A stretch of DNA of 64,000 bases from Lentzea californiensis (GTDB lineage: Bacteria > Actinomycetota > Actinomycetes > Mycobacteriales > Pseudonocardiaceae). Position 1 is the first letter of the stretch; each line of letters starts with the position of its first letter. The notes below the pieces were generated by a model. That model saw only the letters and a program-made list of their open reading frames with translations, was not told the DNA's origin and did no database searches. The position numbers and the translations under genes are program-made. This document shows positions 27,834 through 37,047 of this stretch, piece by piece. The stretch covers positions 124,001 to 188,000 of the forward strand of contig NZ_JANBBE010000007.1 in the NCBI RefSeq assembly GCF_024648825.1, read 5' to 3'.

Positions 27834-28242
27834 AGGCAATTCTCCTTGGTCTTCGGTTTGTGCAGGGCCGGTGTAACGCCGGACCGGGCAACCGCGATGA
27901 GGAGATCAGCTGTGCTGCAACACAGCTCGTACGACACCGGATGAATGGCGTCCCCAGGCGGCGAACTGCCCGATCAGTTCGTTCCTCCGTCTGGGCGACG
28001 CTACTTCGGCATGTCTACCGGCCGGTAGGGTCGTTCGAGGGGTGGACCTCGCGGCGTTCGGGTTGGTATAGGGAATCCAAATGCGTTCTCTCAGCCTATT
28101 TCCGTGACGCAGAGCGACCATTCGCTTTGACACGCAAAGTCAAATCTGTCAACAGTTCGCAACGACCGGCGTATCCCTCTGACCTGCGGTTTAGGGCTAG
28201 CGTGCTGGACACCCTGTTCCCTGCACGAGGGAGAACCCTGCC
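27834..28242. other. 409-base divergent promoter region of two secreted proteases
   Basis: No gene seen. The region is clearly less GC-rich than its surroundings. It contains the inverted repeat TTTGAC-N7-GTCAAA at 28126-28144 and a short TCCCT/AGGGA hairpin at 28218-28232 that overlaps the ribosome site of the subtilase. The dyad could be a shared regulator site. Confidence 0.5.
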
Positions 28243-30036
28243 ATGCGAAGAGTCTTGGGTGCCGGACTCACAGCCGCTGCCGCCATGTGTTTGGCCGCCG
28301 CTGTGGTCCCGGCTGCGTCAGCTCAAGAAAACGTGGGGACGATTCTCGGCGCGGACCGCGCCGATGTCGTGAAGGACAGCTACATCGTCTCGCTGAAGGC
28401 CGACACGGCGTCGAGGGCCGCCGCACCGGGCTTGGCGAGCAAGTACGGCGGCCAGGTCGGCCAGGTCTGGCAGCACGCGCTCAACGGCTTCTCGGTGAAG
28501 ATGACGGCCCAGCAGGCCGCCCGCCTCGCCGCGGACCCGAAGGTCGCGTTCGTCCAGCAGGACGCCGAGGTGCACGCGCTCGACGTCCAGCAGAACCCGC
28601 CGTCGTGGGGCCTGGACCGCGTCGACCAGCGAGACCTGCCGCTGAGCAACAGCTACCAGTACGACACCACGGCGTCCAACGTGACGGCGTACGTCATCGA
28701 CACCGGTGTGCGCACGACGCACTCCACGTTCGGTGGCCGTGCGACGTGGGGCACCAACACCTCCGGTGACGGCAACAACAGCGACTGCAACGGTCACGGC
28801 ACGCACGTCGCCGGCACCATCGCGGGCTCGCAGTACGGCCTCGCGAAGGCCGCCAAGATCGTCGCCGTCAAGGTGCTGACCTGTGGCGGTTCCGGCACGA
28901 CCGCCGGTGTCGTCGGTGGTATCGACTGGGTGACGGCGAACGCGGTCAAGCCCGCTGTCGCCAACATGTCGCTCGGCGGCGGCGCGGACGCCACCCTGGA
29001 CGCGGCGGTGCGCCGTTCCATCGCGTCCGGCGTGACCTACGCGATCGCGTCCGGCAACTCGAACACCGATGCCTGCAGCACCTCGCCGGCACGCGTCACC
29101 GAGGCCATCACGGTCAACTCCTCGACGAACACCGACGCACGTTCGTCGTTCTCGAACTACGGCTCCTGCACGGACATCTACGCTCCGGGCTCGAACATCG
29201 TGTCGGCGTGGAACACCAACGACACCGCCACGAACAACATCTCCGGCACGTCGATGGCCACCCCGCACGTCGCGGGCGCGGCAGCCCTGTGGCTCGCCAC
29301 GCACCCCACCGACTCCCCCGCCGCCGTGTGGAACGGCATCAACGCCGCCTCCACGCCCAACAAGATCACCAACGTCGGCGCCAACACGCCGAACAAGCTG
29401 CTGTACTCGCTCTTCGGGGCCCCCTCGGGCAACCCCGCGGTGACGAACCCCGGCACGCAGACCTCCACGGTCGGCACGCCGGCGTCGTTGCAGCTCTCGG
29501 CCTCGGGCGGCACCGCGCCGTACACGTGGTCCGTCTCCGGTCTCCCGGCCGGTCTGTCGGCGAACGCCTCCGGCGCGATCTCCGGCACCCCGACCACCGC
29601 GGGCACCTACTCGGTGACCGCGACGGTGACCGACGCGGCGAACAAGACCGGCACGGCCACGTTCTCCTGGGTGGTCAACGCGGTCGGCGGCAGCTGTGAC
29701 GCCAAGACCAACTCCACCCCGGTCGCCATCCCCGACAACACCACCGTGACCAGCACGATCGTCGTCTCCGGCTGCGCGGGCAACGCGTCGGCCACCGCGT
29801 CGATCAAGGTCTCGATCACCCACACCTACAAGGGCGACCTCGTGGTCGACCTGGTCGCACCGGACGGCACCGTCGTCAACCTGCACAACCGCAGCGGCGG
29901 CTCGGCCGACAACATCAACGAGACCTACACCAAGAACCTCTCTGGTGAGGCCGCCAACGGCACCTGGACGCTGCGCGTGCGCGACGCGGCGTCCCTGGAC
30001 ACCGGCACGTTGAACAACTGGACGCTCGACGTCTGA
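28243..30036 (+). CDS. Secreted subtilase (S8, proteinase K-like) with Ig-like and P domains
   Basis: A 597-residue preproprotein: Sec signal (1-27), inhibitor I9 propeptide (about 45-112), catalytic domain (about 120-395), a putative-Ig (He_PIG-type) module (PSGNPAVTNPGTQTSTVG onward, about 397-485) and a C-terminal proprotein-convertase P domain (about 490-597, HTYKGDLVVDLVAPDGTVV, TWTLRVRDAASLDTGTLNNW). The triad is Asp153 (VIDTGV), His185 (NGHGTHVAG) and Ser337 (ISGTSMATPHVAG). It would degrade extracellular protein. ATG 28243 follows GAGGGAGAA. A terminator follows the stop. Confidence 0.96.
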   Translation: MRRVLGAGLTAAAAMCLAAAVVPAASAQENVGTILGADRADVVKDSYIVSLKADTASRAAAPGLASKYGGQVGQVWQHALNGFSVKMTAQQAARLAADPKVAFVQQDAEVHALDVQQNPPSWGLDRVDQRDLPLSNSYQYDTTASNVTAYVIDTGVRTTHSTFGGRATWGTNTSGDGNNSDCNGHGTHVAGTIAGSQYGLAKAAKIVAVKVLTCGGSGTTAGVVGGIDWVTANAVKPAVANMSLGGGADATLDAAVRRSIASGVTYAIASGNSNTDACSTSPARVTEAITVNSSTNTDARSSFSNYGSCTDIYAPGSNIVSAWNTNDTATNNISGTSMATPHVAGAAALWLATHPTDSPAAVWNGINAASTPNKITNVGANTPNKLLYSLFGAPSGNPAVTNPGTQTSTVGTPASLQLSASGGTAPYTWSVSGLPAGLSANASGAISGTPTTAGTYSVTATVTDAANKTGTATFSWVVNAVGGSCDAKTNSTPVAIPDNTTVTSTIVVSGCAGNASATASIKVSITHTYKGDLVVDLVAPDGTVVNLHNRSGGSADNINETYTKNLSGEAANGTWTLRVRDAASLDTGTLNNWTLDV

Positions 30037-30054
30037 GCTCCTGCTCGCTGAACG

Positions 30055-30088
30055 AACCGCCCCCGGTGCTTCCGCCTCGGGGGCGGTT
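30055..30088 (+). terminator. Terminator of the subtilase gene
   Basis: AACCGCCCCCG at 30055-30065 pairs with CGGGGGCGGTT at 30078-30088 around a 12-base loop. Confidence 0.82.
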
Positions 30089-30172
30089 CCACGTCCTGGC
30101 CCCGACAGCATGCAACCGCAGCAGCGAAAACCCCGTCACGAGTCCATTGTGGTGCTGCCTCATACTCTGCCG

Positions 30173-30415
30173 GTGATTTCGGGCGAGAGATGGCAGGTCG
30201 TCGTGCACAACGACGACCACAACGTGTTCGCGGTCGTTCACCACCTGATGCGCAAGGTGTGTGGTGCGAGCGATGCGGTCGCGCGGGAGAAGACCACCGA
30301 GGTCCACCGGGACGGGCGTGCGGTGGTCGGCGAGTACGAAAGCCGTGACGAGGCCGAGACGACCGCGCTGGACCTGATCAGGTTCGGCCTGCACACGACG
30401 TTCGGGAAGGCATGA
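30173..30415 (+). CDS. clpS: ATP-dependent Clp protease adaptor ClpS
   Basis: An 80-residue adaptor that delivers N-degron substrates to ClpC/ClpA. Conserved points: WQVVVHNDDHNVFAVVHHLM with the NDD motif that binds the N-terminal residue, TTEVHRDGRAVVGEYESRDEAE and a final helix. The frame is open from ATG 30110, but there is no ribosome site there; GTG 30173 lies six bases after CATACT (30161-30166) and begins just before the conserved domain, so a leaderless start is preferred. The stop is one base before DUF2017, the same pair as Rv1331-Rv1332. Confidence 0.88.
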   Translation: MISGERWQVVVHNDDHNVFAVVHHLMRKVCGASDAVAREKTTEVHRDGRAVVGEYESRDEAETTALDLIRFGLHTTFGKA

Positions 30416-30416
30416 G

Positions 30417-30905
30417 GTGGAGGAGGACGGCTTCGTCGTGGTCTCGATGGGCGACGGCCTGCTCGTCCGCGCGTCGGACGCGTTCGTCGCGTCCGCGTTG
30501 CCTGTGCTGGCCGAACTGCTCGACCTGCTCGAGGACGGCGTGCTACCGCGTGAGCGCAGGAGGCGGTTCTGGCGTGCTCCCACCGCCGAAGCCCTGATTC
30601 GGCAGATGTTCCCCGACTCGTCCAGGTCTGCTGCCGAGGCGGACGCCTTCTGGGAACGTCACCGGAACGTGCTGACCGACCCCGAGCCCGCGTGGCGCGT
30701 GCGGAAGCGGTGCGCGGAGCCCACTCCGTGGTTGCTCGGGTTCGACGAGGTCGACGACTGGCTCATCACGTTCGCACAGTTGCGAGGGCTGCACTTGACG
30801 TGGAACCGCTCGACCACCATCAGCGCCACGGCGTTCAGCGGTGTGCAGCAGGCGCTGGTGACGGCCCTTGAACCTAGGGCCGCCACCGGATGGCCTGCCG
30901 GTTAG
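30417..30905 (+). CDS. DUF2017 family protein downstream of clpS
   Basis: A 162-residue acidic, mostly helical protein ([75 protein letters not shown]). DUF2017 genes almost always follow clpS in actinobacteria, so a link to proteolysis is likely, but no activity is known. GTG 30417 starts two bases after the clpS stop. Its end overlaps the mshC end by four bases. Confidence 0.88.
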   Translation: MEEDGFVVVSMGDGLLVRASDAFVASALPVLAELLDLLEDGVLPRERRRRFWRAPTAEALIRQMFPDSSRSAAEADAFWERHRNVLTDPEPAWRVRKRCAEPTPWLLGFDEVDDWLITFAQLRGLHLTWNRSTTISATAFSGVQQALVTALEPRAATGWPAG

Positions 30906-32140
30906 AGGTCCACGCCCAGAAGCGCGTCCACCGCGTCACGGATCTGCGACGGCCCGTGCCTGTCCGACCCGCCGTGCGTCAACGCCTCGTCGGCCCAGGC
31001 GTCAACGGCGGCCAGCGCGCGAGGCGTGTCGAGGTCGTTGCCCAGGTGGTCCCGCAACCGAGTCACGGTGTCCACAGCGGACGGTCCGGTGTCGAGGTCC
31101 GCGGCGCGGCGCCACTTGTCCAGCCGGGTCAGTGCCTCGTCCAGCAGCGACTGGGTCCAAGGGCGGTCGGCTCGGTAGTGACCCGCGAGCAGCGCCAGGC
31201 GGACGCCGTTCGGGTCCACCTTCTGCGACCGCAGCTTCGAGACGAAGACCAGGTTGCCGCGCGACTTCGACATCTTCTCGCCGTCGAGGCCGATCATGCC
31301 CGCGTGCACGTAGTGGCGGGCGAACGGGTGCTGGCCGGTCTGGGCCTCGGCGTGGGCCGCGGAGTACTCGTGGTGCGGGAAGATCAGATCGGAGCCGCCG
31401 CCCTGGACGTCGAAGCCGGCGCCGAGGCGGTTGTGGGCGATGGCGCTGCACTCGATGTGCCAGCCGGGGCGGCCCTCGCCCAGTTCGGACGGCCACGCGG
31501 GCTCGCCGGGGCGCTTCATGCGCCACAGCAGGGCGTCGAGCGGGTGGCGCTTGCCGGGGCGGTCCGGGTCGCCGCCTCGTTCGGCGAAGAGCCGGAGCAT
31601 CTCCTCGGAGGAGTAGTTCGACTCATAGCCGAACCGGCCGGTGGCGTTGTGCTCGAAGTAGATGTCCGGGTACTCGGAGTCGTCCGCGCGGTAGGCGTGG
31701 CCGTCGGCGAGCAGCTTCGCGACCACCTCGACGATCTCCGGGACCGCCTCGACGACGCCGACGTAGTCCTGCGGCGGCAGGACGCGCAACGCCTCCATGT
31801 CCTCCCGGAACAGGGCGGTCTCGCGCATGGCGAGCACCTCCCAGTCGTCCTTGTCGCGCAGCGCCCGCTCCAGGAGCGGGTCGTCGACGTCGGTGACGTT
31901 CTGGACGTAGTGCACGTTGTGGCCGTTGTCGAGCCACACGCGGTGCACGAGGTCGAACGCCAGATAGGTGGCGGCGTGGCCTAGGTGAGTCGCGTCGTAC
32001 GGCGTGATGCCGCAGACGTACAACCTGGCGGTGTCTCCTGGAGCCGTCGGACGCACTTCGCCTGTAGCCGTGTCGAACAGCCTCAGCGGGCGGGGGTCCC
32101 CCGGAACCCGTGGCACAGGAATCGATGACCAGGTCTGCAT
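30902..32140 (-). CDS. mshC: Mycothiol cysteine ligase MshC
   Basis: A 412-residue class-I-synthetase-like enzyme that joins cysteine to GlcN-Ins using ATP, the fourth step of mycothiol synthesis. It is an offshoot of cysteinyl-tRNA synthetase: [21 protein letters not shown] contains the zinc Cys and HIGH-like THLGH, ECSAIA and the KMSKS loop EKMSKSRGN follow. It lacks the anticodon-binding domain, which separates it from CysS. ATG 32140 is seven bases after a TAGTGT -10. Corresponds to Rv2130c. Confidence 0.96.
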   Translation of the reverse strand: MQTWSSIPVPRVPGDPRPLRLFDTATGEVRPTAPGDTARLYVCGITPYDATHLGHAATYLAFDLVHRVWLDNGHNVHYVQNVTDVDDPLLERALRDKDDWEVLAMRETALFREDMEALRVLPPQDYVGVVEAVPEIVEVVAKLLADGHAYRADDSEYPDIYFEHNATGRFGYESNYSSEEMLRLFAERGGDPDRPGKRHPLDALLWRMKRPGEPAWPSELGEGRPGWHIECSAIAHNRLGAGFDVQGGGSDLIFPHHEYSAAHAEAQTGQHPFARHYVHAGMIGLDGEKMSKSRGNLVFVSKLRSQKVDPNGVRLALLAGHYRADRPWTQSLLDEALTRLDKWRRAADLDTGPSAVDTVTRLRDHLGNDLDTPRALAAVDAWADEALTHGGSDRHGPSQIRDAVDALLGVDL

Positions 32141-32147
32141 GCATCCG

Positions 32148-32153
32148 ACACTA
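32148..32153 (-). promoter_or_regulatory. -10 hexamer of a leaderless mshC transcript
   Basis: TAGTGT on the minus strand, seven bases before the mshC ATG. No clear -35 is seen. Confidence 0.5.
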
Positions 32154-32298
32154 ACGCGTGCCACCGGGCGGAGCGTGATTTCCGCGTGTCGGGACGACCA
32201 CGCCCTGGCTCGTTCGGGCGAAAAGCCAGGACGTTCGCCGACGCACCCCAGGCGTACCGTTGGACGACAGGGCATTCGCCGCTGAAAGGCGGGGTCTC

Positions 32299-33084
32299 GT
32301 GATCATCTTCGAAGTTCTCGGTGGGATCGTCGTGCTCGGAGGCCTCGGCCTCGCCATGAGCGCCCGAGTGATCAAACAGTTCGAACAGGGGCTGGTGTTC
32401 CGGTTCGGCAAGCTCCGCGAGGGCGTGCGCGGGCCGGGGCTGACGATGCTGATCCCCGGGGTCGACCAGCTCCGGAAGGTCAACCTGCAGATCGTCACCC
32501 TGCCCATTCCGGCGCAGGACGGCATCACGCGCGACAACGTCACGGTGCGCGTGGACGCGGTCGTGTACTTCAAGGTGCAGGACGCGGCGAAGGCAGTCAT
32601 CAGCATCGAGGACTACCGGTTCGCGATGCAGCAGGTCGCGCAGGCCTCGCTCAGGTCGATCATCGGCAAGAGCGAGCTCGACGACCTGCTGTCCAACCGC
32701 GAGCGGCTCAACCAGGGCCTGGAGCTGATGATCGACACGCCCGCGCTGCAGTGGGGCGTCGACATCGACCGCGTCGAGATCAAGGACGTGGCGCTGCCGG
32801 AGAGCATGAAGCGCTCGATGTCGCGGCAGGCCGAGGCCGAACGGGAACGCCGCGCCCGGATCATCACCGCGGACGGCGAGCTGCAGGCGTCCAAGAAGCT
32901 CTCTGAAGCCGCCGGGACCATGGAGGCCACGCCCGGCGCGCTCCAGCTGCGGTTGCTGCAGACCATCGTGGAGGTGGCCGCGGAGAAGAACTCGACGCTG
33001 GTGCTGCCGTTCCCCGTGGAGCTCCTGAGGTTCCTGGAGAAGAACACGAACCTGGAGCTGCCGAAGGATTCGCCGGAGCAGTAG
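32299..33084 (+). CDS. Slipin (SPFH/band 7 stomatin-like protein)
   Basis: A 261-residue membrane-scaffold protein. One N-terminal helix ([17 protein letters not shown]) anchors it, the SPFH domain follows ([62 protein letters not shown]), then a helical region ([24 protein letters not shown]). Slipins make oligomeric microdomains. GTG 32299 has AAAGGCGGGG upstream. It stands 66 bases before the caspase-STAND gene on the same strand, with a hairpin but no clear terminator between them, so cotranscription is possible. A partner NfeD gene, common beside slipins, is absent. Confidence 0.92.
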   Translation: MIIFEVLGGIVVLGGLGLAMSARVIKQFEQGLVFRFGKLREGVRGPGLTMLIPGVDQLRKVNLQIVTLPIPAQDGITRDNVTVRVDAVVYFKVQDAAKAVISIEDYRFAMQQVAQASLRSIIGKSELDDLLSNRERLNQGLELMIDTPALQWGVDIDRVEIKDVALPESMKRSMSRQAEAERERRARIITADGELQASKKLSEAAGTMEATPGALQLRLLQTIVEVAAEKNSTLVLPFPVELLRFLEKNTNLELPKDSPEQ

Positions 33085-33111
33085 GCCATGTGAGTTACCC
33101 CGGCTAACGAG

Positions 33112-33147
33112 CACTCCCCCAGAACGACGTGTGGACAGGGGGTAGTG
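33112..33147 (+). promoter_or_regulatory. Hairpin that would mask the caspase gene's ribosome site
   Basis: CACT-CCCCC (33112-33120) pairs with GGGGG-T-AGTG (33138-33147), one bulged base, 17-base loop. The GGGGG arm is the only good ribosome site for ATG 33151. If transcribed, the hairpin would hide it. Confidence 0.45.
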
Positions 33148-33150
33148 GCA

Positions 33151-36100
33151 ATGCAGGATCGGGTCAGAGGCAGGTTCGTCGGCATCGGCGTCGGCTCCTA
33201 CGAGCTGGTGCAGCCGCTGCAGCACGCCGTGAGCGACGTGCGGGAGCTGCATGCGCTGCTCAAGGGCTACGAGGGCGAGCCGCTGGCGGATCCGACCGAG
33301 GCCGAGATCCGCGCGCACATGAAGGCGCTGCGCCAGCAACCCCAGGACGGCGGGGCGCTGGTCGCGTTGTGGAGCGGGCACGCGATCCCCGTCGCGGGCA
33401 ACCTCAGGCTCCTGGCCAGGGACAACGACGGCGTGGTCGACGGCGTCATGCTGCATGAGTTCGCGTTGTGGTGCGCCGCGTCGGGCGCGCATCAGGTGCT
33501 CATCATCGTCGACGCCTGCTACTCGGGCGCCCAGCTCGACGAGGCCGTCCGCACGGTCGCCGCCGTCCAGGAGGAGCTGCTGGCGGGCCAGGTGCACTGG
33601 GCGGGCGTGCTGGTGTCGTGTTCGAGCGTCGAAACGGCCAGGGACGGCCTGTTCGGCGGGAAGCTGCGCAAGCTGCTGCGTGCCGGTCCCACGGCCGATG
33701 AGGACGCACGGCGGTGGAGCGATCGCATCGCGTTGGTCGACGGTGGTGCCGTCGGCACGGCGTTGCTGAACGCGTGGGACAGCGACGTCCAACGGCCGCG
33801 CTTCATGCAGTACGGGTCCTCGCAGCCGATGCTGCCGAACCCTCTCTACGCCGCGAACACGGTCGTGAAGCACCTCCTGCTCGCGGCACGCGGTGGTGAC
33901 TCCACGTCCGGCCGTTCGTGGTTCACCGGCCGCACCGCCCAGGTCGACAAGGTCGTGAGCTGGGTGAAGTCCGAGTCGGCCGGTCTGCGGGTGGTCACCG
34001 GGTCGCCGGGCACCGGCAAGTCCGCGGTCGTCGGCCGGGTCGTCAGCCTGTCCAACCCGGCGGAGCGCGACCTGCTGCTGAGCACCGGGCCGTCGTTCCG
34101 GCACGCCGACCCCGGTCCTTGCTCGGTCGACGCGGCCGTGCACGCCCGCGCGATGGACGCCGACCGCGTGGCCGACCTGCTCAGCCGCCAGCTCGTCGCC
34201 GCGGGCCTGGTCCCCGCTCCCGACGGCCCGCGCCGGGGCGCCGCCGAACTGGTCGGTGTCATCAGCGCGCTGGCCTCGCCGCCGGTGCTGGTGGTCGACG
34301 GCCTGGACGAGGCACGCGGTGAGTCGTTCTCGATCGCCACCTCGCTGCTGACCAAGCTCGCGAGCCACGCCGTCGTGATCGTCTCGACGCGGCAGGCGCA
34401 CCGGGTCGCGGGCGGTGCTCCCCTGCTGACCGAGCTGTCGCCGGTCGAGGTGCTGGACCTGGACGACGCGGACAGCGAGACCGACGTCCGCGAGTACGTC
34501 GTGGCACGGCTGGGCCCCGGCGCGGCGCAGTCCACTGTGGACGAACTGGCGAAGCTGCCGTTCCTGACCGCGTGGATGATCACCGACCAGGTGCTCGCCG
34601 ACGGCGGCGCCGATCTGAAGCTTTCACTGGACGCGGCGTTCGACCGTGAGCTCGCGAAGGTGCCCGCGGCGCGTGCGCTGCTGACGGCGCTGACGTGGAG
34701 CTACGGCGCGGGGTTCCCCGAGGCCGAGTGGAGGGCGGTCGCGCAGGCGTTGTCCGGTGAGGAGTTCACGCGTGAGGACATCACCGCAGTGCTCACCGAA
34801 CTGGGCCGTCACGTCGTGCAGGACGGTGAGGAGGGCACGGCGGTCTTCAAGCTGACGCACCAGACGTTCGCCGACCACCTTCGGCCGCCGTTCGCGCCGA
34901 GCCGCGACGAGGTGTTCGCGCCGGACGCGGAGAAGGTGGCCTGCGCGCTGATCGAGCTGTACCGGCAGCGCATGGAGGCCGGGGTCCCGCCGAACGTGCC
35001 GGGTTACCTGTGGAAGTACGCCTGGCGGCACTGCGGGCACGCGGGCACTCGGGCGTTGGACGGGTTGCGCGCGCTCGCGGTGATGAACCGGATGTTGTTG
35101 CCGGACATCGCACTCGCGGCCACGACGGCGGCGAACGAGCTGATGCACTGGGGTCGCGGCGACGAGGCCATCCCGCCTCTCGAAGAGGCCGCCGAACACT
35201 TCCGCGCGCTGGTGCCGACGCTGCGGATGTACCTGGCGGACTTGGCTTTCGTGCTGAACAAGCTGGGCCGCCGGTTCCGTGAGGCAGGACGTCTGCAGCA
35301 GGCCGTGGCGCCCGCGGAAGAGGCTGCCGTGCGGTACCGCGAGCTGGTGGCGTCGACTCCGACGACGGCGGAAAGCCTTACGCACAAACGGCTTGCGCAA
35401 CGCATCGCGAAGACGACGACGCACGGCGGCGACAACCCGACGTACGCGGCACACCTCAGCGGCGCGCTGGTGGACCTGAGCGAGGTTTACGCGATGCTCG
35501 GGCGCAGGCGGGACGCACTGTCCACGGCTCGTGACGCCGTTGCGGCCGTGGAGACCGACGCACCGCTTGCGCGCGCGATCACGTGTCTCGCCGCACGGTG
35601 CAGTGACTCCGGTCTGCGCTACGAGGCGATGCAACGGTCGAAGCAGGCCGTCGAGCTGTACTACTCGCTCGCGCAGACGAATCCGGTGTTCCTCGCGGAC
35701 CTGGTCAGCGCGCTGGTCGAACTGAGCCGCGACTACCTGGCGCTGGGCAGGCTGTCCGACGCCGGCAGCATGACGCAGCAGGCCGCGGACATCAGCGGCA
35801 CCCTCGGCCGGCACGCCGCGTTCCGGCCCCAGCTCGCCGACGCCGCGCTGAGCCTGAGCGTCGCGTACAGCATGGTCGGCCGCACCGACGCGGCCCTGGA
35901 CGCCGCCCGGCAGGCCGCCGACCTCGCCGACGGCCTGCCCGTGCACGGCCAGGCGCTGCACAACCTGATGCGCCGCCAGCGCGACGCGGACAAGCCCCGC
36001 GAGGCGCTGGTCACCGGCCTGCGCACCGTCGAGGTGTGCCTGCTGCCGGAGAACACCGACCGGCTGTCGACGTTGTCGGCGGCGTTGTTCACGCTCGACA

Positions 36101-37047
36101 CGCTCTGCGCGGGCCTGAAGCAGCCGGAGATCGTCGACGAGACCTGGGAACGGGTGACCGCGCGGTTCGTCGGCCCGCACCTCGCCACGCTGCTGATGCT
36201 GCGGGCGGCGGCCACGAGGGCCGGTGATCCGGCGGCGGCGAAGTGGCTGTGCCAGGCGCTCACGCACGTCGGCCAGTCGCGGCAGGCGATCCACGACGTG
36301 CACGACATCGCCCGCCGCCACTACGACTCCGGGCCGTGGCCGTGGGACACCACGCCGGACTGGCTGTCGGTCGACCGGACGCTGCTGCGGACCGCGCGGT
36401 CGTGGGTGTTCGCGCGCTCGTACCTGGAGGAGCGCGACATCCTGCTCCGCCATCCCGAGTTGTTGTCCACGGACGCGGACGTCGCCGTCACGGAGGCGTT
36501 GTACGGGACGAGCCTGATCGAGGCGCAGGTCATCCAGGCACGCCGGGTGACCGCGCAGCAGCAGGGCGTCGTGCTCGCCTATCGGCCGTGGCTGCTCGCG
36601 AGTCTCGCGGACGAGTTCGTGGACGCCACACCCGCACGCCGGCGTGAACTGCTCGCGACGCGCCGGGAGGAGTTGCTGGACAAGGAAGTGCTGAAGAACG
36701 TCCGCGACAACCGGCCCGTGCACGCGTTGCTGCTGCTCGCGGACGAGGACGCCGATGTGCTCGACCTCGTGCTGGACGCCGTGGAAGACCCTGTGCGCGT
36801 GACCGACGTCCTGCGCGGGCTCGCAGCTCATGCGTCACCTCAGGCGCTGACCCAGGCCGTGACGGCGTTGGAGCCGCACGCGTTGGCAGCGCTGTACAAG
36901 GCGGTCGCGCGCGCTCGGGCCGGAGACTCGCGGCTGGCGTTGCCCGCGCACAGCCAGCGGCTGGCGTGGATCCACGAGCTGACGTACCTGGTGCCCGCGA
37001 ACTTCGCGTTGCTCTCCCTCATCCGCACGCTCGCCGAGGAGTCCTAA
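33151..37047 (+). CDS. Caspase-like protease fused to STAND/NACHT NTPase and TPR-like array
   Basis: A 1298-residue cytoplasmic protein. Residues about 8-240 are a C14 caspase domain with the catalytic dyad His77 (LWSGHAIPV) and Cys123 (IIVDACYSGAQ). Residues about 255-520 are a P-loop STAND NTPase: FTGRTAQVDKV, Walker A GSPGTGKSAVV (284-291), Walker B VLVVDGLDEARG (379-390) and sensor I VVIVSTRQA. A helical winged region follows (LTALTWSYGAGFPEAEW), then from about 635 to 1010 TPR-like repeats (LAFVLNKLGRRFREAGRLQQA, LVELSRDYLALGRLSDAGS). The last 290 residues are helical and unassigned. ATG 33151 is chosen over GTG 33145 for ribosome-site spacing. Such proteins sense invasion through repeats and unleash a protease. 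The next gene abuts with no gap. Confidence 0.9.
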   Translation: MQDRVRGRFVGIGVGSYELVQPLQHAVSDVRELHALLKGYEGEPLADPTEAEIRAHMKALRQQPQDGGALVALWSGHAIPVAGNLRLLARDNDGVVDGVMLHEFALWCAASGAHQVLIIVDACYSGAQLDEAVRTVAAVQEELLAGQVHWAGVLVSCSSVETARDGLFGGKLRKLLRAGPTADEDARRWSDRIALVDGGAVGTALLNAWDSDVQRPRFMQYGSSQPMLPNPLYAANTVVKHLLLAARGGDSTSGRSWFTGRTAQVDKVVSWVKSESAGLRVVTGSPGTGKSAVVGRVVSLSNPAERDLLLSTGPSFRHADPGPCSVDAAVHARAMDADRVADLLSRQLVAAGLVPAPDGPRRGAAELVGVISALASPPVLVVDGLDEARGESFSIATSLLTKLASHAVVIVSTRQAHRVAGGAPLLTELSPVEVLDLDDADSETDVREYVVARLGPGAAQSTVDELAKLPFLTAWMITDQVLADGGADLKLSLDAAFDRELAKVPAARALLTALTWSYGAGFPEAEWRAVAQALSGEEFTREDITAVLTELGRHVVQDGEEGTAVFKLTHQTFADHLRPPFAPSRDEVFAPDAEKVACALIELYRQRMEAGVPPNVPGYLWKYAWRHCGHAGTRALDGLRALAVMNRMLLPDIALAATTAANELMHWGRGDEAIPPLEEAAEHFRALVPTLRMYLADLAFVLNKLGRRFREAGRLQQAVAPAEEAAVRYRELVASTPTTAESLTHKRLAQRIAKTTTHGGDNPTYAAHLSGALVDLSEVYAMLGRRRDALSTARDAVAAVETDAPLARAITCLAARCSDSGLRYEAMQRSKQAVELYYSLAQTNPVFLADLVSALVELSRDYLALGRLSDAGSMTQQAADISGTLGRHAAFRPQLADAALSLSVAYSMVGRTDAALDAARQAADLADGLPVHGQALHNLMRRQRDADKPREALVTGLRTVEVCLLPENTDRLSTLSAALFTLDTLCAGLKQPEIVDETWERVTARFVGPHLATLLMLRAAATRAGDPAAAKWLCQALTHVGQSRQAIHDVHDIARRHYDSGPWPWDTTPDWLSVDRTLLRTARSWVFARSYLEERDILLRHPELLSTDADVAVTEALYGTSLIEAQVIQARRVTAQQQGVVLAYRPWLLASLADEFVDATPARRRELLATRREELLDKEVLKNVRDNRPVHALLLLADEDADVLDLVLDAVEDPVRVTDVLRGLAAHASPQALTQAVTALEPHALAALYKAVARARAGDSRLALPAHSQRLAWIHELTYLVPANFALLSLIRTLAEES

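Noticed and set aside
32083-34401. 772-codon minus-strand frame across the slipin and caspase genes
   Set aside because: Crosses two strong genes and contains no domain.
34624-36831. 735-codon minus-strand frame inside the caspase-STAND gene
   Set aside because: Shadow of the TPR region with Arg/Gln/His-rich composition and no ribosome site.
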